This document shows positions 1-5,850 of a stretch of DNA of 7,857 nt, piece by piece; the stretch's first letter is position 1; each line of letters starts with the position of its first letter. Source of the DNA: Clostridia bacterium. GTDB lineage: Bacteria > Bacillota > Clostridia > Oscillospirales > CAG-272. Made by a program: the position numbers and the translations under genes. Under the pieces are notes generated by a model, which did not search any database, was not told the DNA's origin, and saw only the letters and a list, made by a program, of their open reading frames with translations. The stretch spans positions 1 through 7,857 of the forward strand of contig JAFTXB010000175.1 of assembly GCA_017461825.1 (NCBI GenBank), given 5' to 3'.

Positions 1-252
1 GATGTTGTTATCGTTGGCGCAGGTCCTGCGGGGATATTTACCGCACTTGAGATGTTGCGCAAAGGAACCAAACAAAAGATCGTGATCGTTGAAAAAGGAA
101 GGTCTGTTAGAAAACGTTCCTGTCCAAAGGCAAAAACCGGAGAATGGTTCCCCGGCTTTTGCTGTCTTGACTTGCTTAGTATTCCGCGTTTCCGACTGTA
201 CGGGGATACGGAATCACATCTCGAATATTGGAAACACCCGTCAAATACATGA
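1..252 (+). pseudogene. N-terminal fragment of a COG2509-like FAD-dependent dehydrogenase, broken at its 3' side
   Basis: Frame 1 is open from the first base, so the start codon lies left of the window. It begins with a dinucleotide-binding fold, VVIVGAGPAG (residues 2-11), followed by a helix and the strand-plus-acid IVIVEKG that ends the Rossmann beta-alpha-beta unit. The next stretch, RKRSCPKAKTG, resembles the segment that in COG2509-type FAD dehydrogenases leads into a Cys-rich motif (CxxCxPC) and then a Gly/Ala-rich GGAGAFSDGK motif. Neither follows. After about base 144 the frame reads into the asnS terminator and the antisense of the asnS 3' end, stopping at 250-252. Only about 48 residues of an enzyme normally over 400 residues long are left, so it cannot be active. 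The gene is convergent with asnS. Family assignment is from memory of the motif and is moderately sure; the break could be biological or an assembly chimera. Confidence 0.6.
130..162 (-). terminator. Intrinsic terminator of asnS
   Basis: Read on the minus strand, 14 nt after the asnS stop codon, GCAAAAGCCGGGGA pairs with TCTCCGGTTTTTGC around the 5-nt loop ACCAT. The 14-bp stem contains two G-U wobbles, which are A/C mismatches on the plus strand, so the structure fits minus-strand RNA. The run of five U lies in the 3' arm. The left arm (130-143) also forms the last recognisable codons of the truncated FAD-protein frame. Confidence 0.8.
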
Positions 253-1570
253 TGATTCTCTCAAAGCCCAAACCGTAGCCTGCATGCTTTGTGCCACCGT
301 ATTTACGCAGGTTGACGTACCACCAGTAGTCCTCCTCCTTGAGGTTGCACTCCTTCATGCGTTCAAGCAAAATGTCAAGACGCTCTTCTCTTTGGCTTCC
401 GCCAATGATCTCACCAACCCCCGGCACCAGCATATCCATAGCCGCAACAGTTTTACCGTCGTCGTTGAGTCTCATATAGAAGGACTTGATCTCCTTCGGA
501 TAATTGATCACGAACACGGGCTTACCGTAGATCTTCTCTGTCAAATATCTTTCGTGCTCGGTCTGCAGATCGCACCCCCATTCCACGGGATATTTAAAGT
601 CCGCACCGCTCTTTTTGAGCAGCTCAACAGCCTCGGTATAGGTCACCTTTTCATAGTCACTGTTTGCAAGGGTATTCAGTCTTTCAAGCAGTCCCTTATC
701 AACGAAATTGTTGAAGAATTCAAGCTCCTGCGCACAGTTCTTCAAAACGTGGCGAATGATATACTGGATCATATCCCACGCAAGCTGCATATTATCGTCA
801 AGATCGGCAAAGGCAATCTCGGGTTCGATCATCCAAAATTCTGCCGCGTGACGCGCGGTGTTGGAATTTTCTGCGCGGAAGGTTGGACCAAAAGTATAAA
901 TGTTTCCAAATGCCATTGCATAGGTCTCACCCTCAAGCTGTCCGGAAACCGTCAGGTTGGTGCTCTTTCCAAAGAAATCCTGCGACCAATCAATGCTACC
1001 GTCCTCACGGCGAGGCGGATTTTCGGGGTCGATCGTAGTCACACGGAACATCTCGCCCGCGCCCTCGCAATCGGAACCTGTGATCAAGGGCGTATGAACA
1101 TATACGAATCCACGATCATGGAAGAAGGAATGGATCGCATAAGCAACCTCACTGCGTACACGGAAAACCGCAGAAAACAGGTTGGTTCTGGGGCGGAGAT
1201 ACGCCAACTCGCGCAGATACTCAACCGTATGGCGTTTTTTCTGAAGCGGATAATCGGGAGTAGAAGCTCCCTCAACCGAAATTTCAATCGCCTTCAATTC
1301 AAAAGGCTGTTTCATCTCGGGGGTAAGCACAACAGTTCCGCGCACAACAACTGCAGAGCCAACATTCAGCTTAGCAATTTCATCGTAATTTGCAATCTTC
1401 TCTCTCTCAAAGACGACCTGCATAGTCTTAAAGCAACTTCCGTCATAAAGATCGATAAATCCGAATGCCTTGCTGTCACGAATACTTCTCGCCCAACCGC
1501 CGACGGTGATCTCTTTGCCGTCAAATGCCGACTGATCGGCATATACACTTTTGATCAATTCTCTTTTCAT
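176..1570 (-). CDS. asnS: Asparagine--tRNA ligase
   Basis: Class IIb aminoacyl-tRNA synthetase that activates asparagine with ATP and loads it onto tRNA-Asn in the cytoplasm. The 464 residues match the usual bacterial length of about 465. An N-terminal OB-fold anticodon-binding domain (residues about 20-100, with VGGWARSIRDSKAFGFIDL) is followed by the catalytic core: motif 1 near 137-162, motif 2 at 231-251 (FRAENSNTARHAAEFWMIEP, typical of AsnRS rather than AspRS), and motif 3 around GLGFERII (433-440). It ends in DVIPYPRT, as in known AsnRS. The start chosen is the ATG at 1570, with GAGG six bases upstream; an in-frame ATG directly before it (1573) cannot be excluded. A longer reading from 1657 would begin upstream of the promoter and is rejected. 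The gene has its own promoter and terminator and no T-box leader, since the expected untranslated leader is only about 40 nt. Confidence 0.97.
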   Translation of the reverse strand: MKRELIKSVYADQSAFDGKEITVGGWARSIRDSKAFGFIDLYDGSCFKTMQVVFEREKIANYDEIAKLNVGSAVVVRGTVVLTPEMKQPFELKAIEISVEGASTPDYPLQKKRHTVEYLRELAYLRPRTNLFSAVFRVRSEVAYAIHSFFHDRGFVYVHTPLITGSDCEGAGEMFRVTTIDPENPPRREDGSIDWSQDFFGKSTNLTVSGQLEGETYAMAFGNIYTFGPTFRAENSNTARHAAEFWMIEPEIAFADLDDNMQLAWDMIQYIIRHVLKNCAQELEFFNNFVDKGLLERLNTLANSDYEKVTYTEAVELLKKSGADFKYPVEWGCDLQTEHERYLTEKIYGKPVFVINYPKEIKSFYMRLNDDGKTVAAMDMLVPGVGEIIGGSQREERLDILLERMKECNLKEEDYWWYVNLRKYGGTKHAGYGLGFERIIMYLTGVSNIRDVIPYPRTVGNAEY

Positions 1571-1585
1571 CATAAACCTCATCTT

Positions 1586-1603
1586 GCGGAATTGATCTTC
1601 CGC
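1586..1603 (-). other. Short hairpin in the asnS 5' leader
   Basis: A perfect 6-bp inverted repeat, GCGGAA / TTCCGC with a 6-nt loop, lies between the predicted asnS transcription start (about 1613) and its ribosome binding site. It may shape or protect the short leader. Read on the plus strand it is followed by CTTTTTCT... (bases 1603 on), which resembles a small terminator, but no plus-strand gene precedes it. Confidence 0.35.
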
Positions 1604-1619
1604 TTTTTCTAACCAAATA

Positions 1620-1648
1620 ATTATAGCATACTTTTTCCCGCTTGTCAA
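1620..1648 (-). promoter_or_regulatory. Consensus SigA promoter of asnS
   Basis: On the minus strand TTGACA (1648-1643) and TATAAT (1625-1620) are separated by exactly 17 bases. Both hexamers match the vegetative consensus perfectly. Transcription should start near 1613, giving a leader of about 40 nt before the ATG at 1570. This suggests strong, largely constitutive expression independent of the upstream adenylation gene, whose stop codon is only 24 bases above the -35 box. Confidence 0.9.
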
Positions 1649-1671
1649 TGACTTCACAAGACTTTTATGCT

Positions 1672-3180
1672 TTAGCGTACCTCATTTGCCTGTAATTTTT
1701 TGCGATCGATCTTTCCATTGGGCGTCAACGGCATCAAATCCAGCTTCTTACAGACCGCAGGGAGCATATATCTCGGCAAATACACCTTCAAGAGCCTCCA
1801 GAGCTCATTTTCTACAATGTTCCCCGTATAATAGAGCAAGATCCGTTTGTTTTCTTTATCGTAAACGCAACAAGCTCTTGTTACATGTTCACAGCCCGCT
1901 GCCGCACTCTCAATTTCGCCCAGCTCAATGCGATGACCCATATGCTTGATCTGCGCATCCTTACGTGAAACGAATACAAGCTCGCCGTATCCATTTCGGT
2001 AGGCAAGATCGCCCGTGCGGTAGACGGTTTCGGGATACGCATGCTGTAAGGGATTCTGCACAAACGCCTCTGCTGTCTTTTCGGGATTATTGAAATATCC
2101 AAGCGTGACACAGGTACCTCGTAAAAATATTTCACCCTGCTCCCCTTCTTTTGCCTCTCTGCCGTCCTCTGTGATAAGCATCAGATCGGTGTTTCGAAAG
2201 GGTCTTCCAACGGGGATCGGCTCGTCCTTGCCCAGTGATCGTTCGGCACGCCAGAAGCAGGACATTCCCGTTGCCTCGGTTGGACCATAAAGATTGAAAA
2301 ATTTCGCATCTGGCAAGGCTTCTCGCCAAAGATCGTACTGTCTGCGCGGAAAGACCTCGCTACCAAATGCCACTGTTGTTAGGTATTTAGGCGGATTCTT
2401 TTCAAGAACACCAAGTGAGGAGATCATGGTAAGTGCCGAAACCACCCAACAAACGGTATTAACGCGGTGCTCGTTGAGAAAATCACAAAGCTTCATTGGA
2501 AACATAAAAAGCTTGCGAGGTACCAGATAAGCCGTTGCTCCGAATTTGATAACGGGCATCAACTCCTTGAGCGGTGCATCGAAAAACAAAGGTGTTTGAT
2601 TTGCAAACACGGTATTTTCAGAAAACCCGAGTGCATCGCAAAGCGTCTCAACATAATCAATAACCGAACGGTGGCACGCTGCAACGCCTTTTGGAACCCC
2701 CGTTGATCCGGAGGTAAACACGATATAAATGGGATCCGTGTCGATCTGCCTCTCTCGCACACACATCAATGCCGCAGTGTTTTCCTCAACGTTACATATC
2801 TCGTCATAGCGCAAAACGGTTCCCTCAAATGTAATTCCTGAGAGCAGTTTTTCGTATTTTTCATCTACGATCAGCACTCGCGCATGAATGCTTTCAAGAA
2901 TCATTTCCATTCGTCTCGGAGGCATTTCGGGATCAATGGAAACATAGAAACAGCCTGCATAAACCGCACCGTAAAACGTTGCAACCTGTCTTGGATGCTT
3001 TTCCATTAAAATTGCGATCGCTTCATGCGTAAAATTGTTTTCAAGTAAATACGTACCAATACCGCGGCTGATGCGATAGAGCTCCGAAAAACTCATATTG
3101 TCTACGCCGTCGGAATATGCAATTTTATCGGGCAATCGCTTTACTGTTTCCTCCAAATATTCCAATATATTGGTCTGCAT
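1672..3180 (-). CDS. Free-standing amino-acid adenylation enzyme (AMP-binding, DltA/NRPS A-domain type)
   Basis: A 502-residue ANL-superfamily enzyme, expected to form an aminoacyl-adenylate with ATP and pass it to a thiol acceptor. Visible core motifs: A3 P-loop TSGSTGVPKG (156-165), A4 FFDAPLKE with Asp201 where NRPS A-domains bind the substrate amino group, A5 YGPTEAT (298-304), A7 YRTGD (387-391), A8 hinge region KHMGHRIELGEIE (412-424), and A10 NGKID with catalytic Lys490. The length matches a lone A-domain such as DltA; there is no fused carrier, condensation or thioesterase domain. DltA (D-alanine ligase) is the nearest named type, but no dltB, dltC or dltD is nearby, so no symbol is given. 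By-eye specificity positions (roughly D-A-K-C-V-F-L-G-M-K) match no code I know. The gene follows the lipoprotein gene by 11 bases and looks translationally coupled to it. No terminator is seen after it. Confidence 0.9.
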   Translation of the reverse strand: MQTNILEYLEETVKRLPDKIAYSDGVDNMSFSELYRISRGIGTYLLENNFTHEAIAILMEKHPRQVATFYGAVYAGCFYVSIDPEMPPRRMEMILESIHARVLIVDEKYEKLLSGITFEGTVLRYDEICNVEENTAALMCVRERQIDTDPIYIVFTSGSTGVPKGVAACHRSVIDYVETLCDALGFSENTVFANQTPLFFDAPLKELMPVIKFGATAYLVPRKLFMFPMKLCDFLNEHRVNTVCWVVSALTMISSLGVLEKNPPKYLTTVAFGSEVFPRRQYDLWREALPDAKFFNLYGPTEATGMSCFWRAERSLGKDEPIPVGRPFRNTDLMLITEDGREAKEGEQGEIFLRGTCVTLGYFNNPEKTAEAFVQNPLQHAYPETVYRTGDLAYRNGYGELVFVSRKDAQIKHMGHRIELGEIESAAAGCEHVTRACCVYDKENKRILLYYTGNIVENELWRLLKVYLPRYMLPAVCKKLDLMPLTPNGKIDRKKLQANEVR

Positions 3181-3186
3181 AAACTG

Positions 3187-3193
3187 CTCCTTT
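3187..3193 (-). promoter_or_regulatory. Ribosome binding site overlapping the upstream stop codon
   Basis: On the minus strand the lipoprotein stop and the next ribosome binding site share bases (TAAAGGAG, 3194-3187), and the ATG of the adenylation gene follows after 6 bases. A ribosome ending on the lipoprotein is placed directly at this site, so the two proteins are probably made in linked amounts. The spacing also fixes the start at 3180. Confidence 0.85.
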
Positions 3194-4259
3194 AATAATA
3201 AGGTTCAAGGCTTGGCGTGTCGGTAATGATCTTATCAGCACTACTTGGATAGGCGGAAGTATCATAGGCATAAAAATAGTTTCCGATTCCGTTTTCATCA
3301 ATACGTTGCTTTGTATACGCCTGCACCTGTAGATCTGTCAAAAGGCATCCATTGTGTTGCGTACCGCTTAGCCTACACGCGTCAAAATGATACCAACGCG
3401 GTGATGAGGAAGATCCGATGTTAACAAGATTCCAATAATGCCGTTCATCAACAATTCCCTGCGTTCGTTGAATATCCATCGATTCTATCCCCAAGCGAAC
3501 AAAAAAGGCCTTTGACAAAGCAAAATAGGTATAGCAATCCCCTTTTCCCGTTCGTAATCCATCATATGCGGCTCTGACCCAATCGTTCTTATCGGAATAA
3601 GCATCATAATCAATGTGATTATAAACGTAAACGTAAACCTCTCTAACCTGTTGTTCCACACTTCCTGCTGTGGGAATACGCTTCTCAATAATTGGATCAA
3701 GCATAGCAAAAAGAGCATCCTCGGTCACTCGTTCTTGATAAACATAAACAGAAATTTGCACAACAGAAACATTTCCCGCGGCATCGGTTGCAATATAAGA
3801 AACGGGATATACGCCTTCTTTCATATTATCGACCGCCGATGCATCAACATCCAAAACGATCTTTCCATCACAATTATCGATGAGTTCGATTCCGGATCGA
3901 TAAGAAATACCATCTCCAATATAGGTTGAAATATCTTTTGTGCCCTTGATCTTGGGCGGCTCATTGTCAATTACAAGAGAAAAATTGACCTCATATGAGC
4001 TCTCTTTTCCACGATGGTCTGTAACGATCAGCGTTAAACGGTAGTCTCCTATAGATTGAAAATCATATTCCTGCGCAAATCGTATCTCATAGTCTTGTGG
4101 TAATGAGACAGCGAAATCGTCCGCTGTGGGAAGCTGTGCACCAACGCCCCAGCACAAGTCGCGAAGTTTAACATCCGCCGCAGGTTCCTTGTCACCGCAT
4201 CCAAGCAGCAGTGCGCAAAAACAAAAAATAACCAATAACAGAGAAACTGCTTTTTTCAT
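3192..4259 (-). CDS. Lipoprotein with Ig-like domains and a transglutaminase-like domain
   Basis: A 355-residue predicted surface lipoprotein. Residues 1-20 form a signal peptide (MKK then a hydrophobic run) ending in the lipobox LLGC; Cys21 would be lipidated. Residues about 30-98 and 99-175 look like two Ig-like beta domains; the second (DNEPPKI...YIATDAAGNVS...VYVY) resembles the DUF5011/Cry22Aa-type bacterial Ig fold. A transglutaminase-like, papain-fold domain follows, with a candidate triad Cys242 (GKGDCYTY), His274 (ERHYWNLV) and Asp293 (YHFDACR). Members of this superfamily may act as transglutaminases, peptidases or peptide-binding proteins; the substrate cannot be told from sequence. 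AAAGGAG lies five bases before the ATG. It is 74 bases below asnA and 11 above the adenylation gene, so it forms a close pair with the latter. Export and anchoring are well supported; the enzymatic role is inferred. Confidence 0.88.
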   Translation of the reverse strand: MKKAVSLLLVIFCFCALLLGCGDKEPAADVKLRDLCWGVGAQLPTADDFAVSLPQDYEIRFAQEYDFQSIGDYRLTLIVTDHRGKESSYEVNFSLVIDNEPPKIKGTKDISTYIGDGISYRSGIELIDNCDGKIVLDVDASAVDNMKEGVYPVSYIATDAAGNVSVVQISVYVYQERVTEDALFAMLDPIIEKRIPTAGSVEQQVREVYVYVYNHIDYDAYSDKNDWVRAAYDGLRTGKGDCYTYFALSKAFFVRLGIESMDIQRTQGIVDERHYWNLVNIGSSSSPRWYHFDACRLSGTQHNGCLLTDLQVQAYTKQRIDENGIGNYFYAYDTSAYPSSADKIITDTPSLEPYY

Positions 4260-4292
4260 TCGGTCTCCTTTCTTTTTATCAAATCATGGAAA

Positions 4293-4324
4293 GAAGCAGA
4301 AACGAACGCATCCGATTCTGCTTC
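4293..4324 (-). terminator. Possible weak terminator or attenuator after asnA
   Basis: Nine bases below the asnA stop, GAAGCAGAA pairs perfectly with TTCTGCTTC across a 14-nt loop. The bases that follow on the minus strand are TTTCC, a poor U-tract, so the hairpin could terminate part of the transcripts or mark RNA processing instead. It separates asnA from the lipoprotein/adenylation pair and could lower their level relative to asnA. I see no clear promoter between it and the lipoprotein gene. Confidence 0.45.
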
Positions 4325-4333
4325 CGAACAGAA

Positions 4334-5338
4334 TTACAGCAAATGAACTCCCTTTTTCTCACAAATTTGAATATCTTCTTGAGACCAATAAGAAGATTGT
4401 ACCTCCCCGATATGTGCTTTTCTCAAGAAAAACATACACATACGGGACTGCCCAATTCCACCGCCAATCGTATATGGCAATTCCCCATTCAAAAGTGCCT
4501 TGTGAAACGGAAGAGTTTCTCTTCCTGAACAACCTCTTTCGGCGAGTTGACGGCGTAAAGTTTCTTCGTCAACACGAATCCCCATAGAAGAAAGCTCCAA
4601 TGCAATATCTAAAATCGGATAATACACAATAATATCACCGTTAAGATTCCAATCATCGTAGTCGGGGGCGCGTCCGTCATGAATCTGTCCGCTTTTCAGC
4701 TTTCCGCCAATCTGCATCAAAAAGATGGCGCCGTATTCCTTTGCCGCGGCATATTCACGCTCCTTTGCCGTTTTATCAGGCCAACGATCCTCTAATTCTT
4801 GAGTTGTAATGAAAGTGATATGTTCAGGCAGAAGTCTCCCGATAAATGAATACTCATTTACAATATAGTTTTCAGTATGCCGCAACGACTGATATATACA
4901 ATTCACGGTTTCACGCAAGACTTGCTCTGTGCGCATATCGCGTGTAATGATCTTCTCCCAGTCCCATTGGTCAACAAACATTGAATGAATATTATCGGTC
5001 TCCTCGTCCCGTCGGATCGCGTTCATATCGGTATAAAGACCTTCGCCAACTTCAAAACCATATTCTTTCAAAGCAAACCGTTTCCATTTTGCTAAAGAAT
5101 GTACAATTTCAAGCTCAGTCCCCGATAAAAGATCAAACCGAACAGCACGTTCCACACCGTTTAGATCATCGTTAAGACCGCTGTTTGACGCTACATATAG
5201 AGGTGCGGAAACACGAATCAAGTTCAATTGGATCGACAGATCTTTTTCAAAAAAATCTTTGACCTTTTTAATTGCGTATTGAGTTTGTCGTAAAGAAAGA
5301 TGCGATTTATAGTCTTGAGGAATAAAAACCTTTGACAT
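4334..5338 (-). CDS. asnA: Aspartate--ammonia ligase (asparagine synthetase A)
   Basis: Converts aspartate, ATP and ammonia to asparagine, AMP and pyrophosphate in the cytoplasm. The 334 residues match E. coli AsnA (330) along the full length. Shared blocks include VHSLAKWKR (79-87), GEGLYTDMNAIRRDE (98-112), VDQWDWEKI (122-130), RAPDYDDW (223-230), LNGDI, ELSSMGIRVD (248-257) and GGGIGQSR (292-299). AsnA has a class II synthetase-type fold and uses free ammonia rather than glutamine, which suits an ammonia-rich anaerobic habitat (inference). The ATG at 5338 is chosen because it starts where AsnA homologues start; AAAGG sits 13 bases upstream, farther than usual. An in-frame TTG at 5350 would add four residues but has that AAAGG only one base away. 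The gene lies 53 bases below tadA, in the same direction, and is probably in its transcript. Its product is the substrate of AsnS, encoded about 2.8 kb downstream. Confidence 0.96.
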   Translation of the reverse strand: MSKVFIPQDYKSHLSLRQTQYAIKKVKDFFEKDLSIQLNLIRVSAPLYVASNSGLNDDLNGVERAVRFDLLSGTELEIVHSLAKWKRFALKEYGFEVGEGLYTDMNAIRRDEETDNIHSMFVDQWDWEKIITRDMRTEQVLRETVNCIYQSLRHTENYIVNEYSFIGRLLPEHITFITTQELEDRWPDKTAKEREYAAAKEYGAIFLMQIGGKLKSGQIHDGRAPDYDDWNLNGDIIVYYPILDIALELSSMGIRVDEETLRRQLAERGCSGRETLPFHKALLNGELPYTIGGGIGQSRMCMFFLRKAHIGEVQSSYWSQEDIQICEKKGVHLL

Positions 5339-5360
5339 TTTAATTACCAAACCTTTCGGA

Positions 5361-5384
5361 AAAAGCTTCTGCCATTCATGGCAG
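5361..5384 (-). terminator. Hairpin between tadA and asnA, possible weak terminator
   Basis: Seven bases after the tadA stop codon the minus strand carries CTGCCATGAATGGCAG, a perfect self-complementary stem (7 bp with a 2-nt turn, or 6 bp closing a TGAA tetraloop). AAGC and then TTTTTCC follow, so the U-run starts four bases after the stem. That is a weaker arrangement than the mscL and asnS terminators and fits partial termination or a processing or stability element. It leaves only about 22 bases before the asnA start. Confidence 0.45.
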
Positions 5385-5391
5385 TTAAAAA

Positions 5392-5850
5392 TTATTTTTG
5401 TTGTCTCATTTTCGCGAAAAAAGCGCGAAGCAAATCGAGAGATTCATTCTGCATAACGCCATATTCGACCGTAGGATGCGATTCCATCGGATATGAGGGT
5501 ATATTGATAAGAGAGCCGCAAGCACCTGCGCGCGGATCTTTTGCGGCAAACACAAGTTTTTGAACCCGCGCATTAATAATAGCACCCGTGCACATAGGAC
5601 ACGGTTCCAAGGTCACGTAAAGCGTACAATCGGAAAGCCGCCATGAGCCGAGTTTTCTCGAAGCCTCTTCAATCGCCAGGATCTCTGCGTGTGCCACAGC
5701 GCTTTTCTTAATTTCGCACATGTTATGTGCCTTGGATATCATTTCGCCATTTCGTACAACCACGGCTCCAATCGGAATTTCTCCCTGCTCCGCAGCCATA
5801 CGTGCTTCATCAAGAGCTAAACGCATCCAACATTCATGCAAAGATTCCAT
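5392..5850 (-). CDS. tadA: tRNA-specific adenosine deaminase
   Basis: Zinc-dependent deaminase that turns adenosine at the wobble position (34) of tRNA-Arg(ACG) into inosine. The 152 residues show the cytidine/deoxycytidylate deaminase fold: HAE at 54-56 (His54 zinc ligand, Glu56 proton shuttle) and PCPMC at 83-87 (Cys84 and Cys87 zinc ligands), plus EIPIGAVVV (24-32), TLYVTLEPC and a DPRAGACGS segment typical of TadA. The start at 5850 is supported because residues 5-10, HECWMR, align with HEYWMR near the E. coli TadA start. It overlaps the 3' end of the CPBP gene by 17 bases, and only a poor ribosome binding site (GGCGGTG) precedes it, so translation is probably coupled to the upstream gene. 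Other deaminases of the superfamily, such as guanine deaminase, are less likely given the whole-length match. Confidence 0.94.
   Translation of the reverse strand: MESLHECWMRLALDEARMAAEQGEIPIGAVVVRNGEMISKAHNMCEIKKSAVAHAEILAIEEASRKLGSWRLSDCTLYVTLEPCPMCTGAIINARVQKLVFAAKDPRAGACGSLINIPSYPMESHPTVEYGVMQNESLDLLRAFFAKMRQQK

Noticed and set aside
1586..1610. A plus-strand terminator (6-bp stem followed by CTTTTTCT) in the asnS leader.
   Set aside because: No plus-strand gene precedes it; the stem is short, and the T-run is just the complement of the A-rich leader.
89..1612. A 507-codon open frame on the plus strand opposite asnS.
   Set aside because: It lies antisense to a clear, motif-complete AsnRS, resembles no protein, and has no ribosome binding site of note; long antisense frames are common opposite conserved genes.
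1571..1648. A T-box or amino-acid riboswitch in front of asnS.
   Set aside because: The predicted leader is only about 40 nt, has a single 6-bp hairpin and no T-box sequence or antiterminator pair.
1571..1657. An upstream extension of asnS by 29 codons.
   Set aside because: The consensus promoter at 1620-1648 lies inside it, so those codons would be mostly upstream of the transcript start; homologues start at the MKR of 1570.
1672..3180. Naming the adenylation gene dltA.
   Set aside because: Motifs fit DltA-like enzymes, but no dltB, dltC or dltD is adjacent and the pocket residues do not clearly indicate D-alanine.
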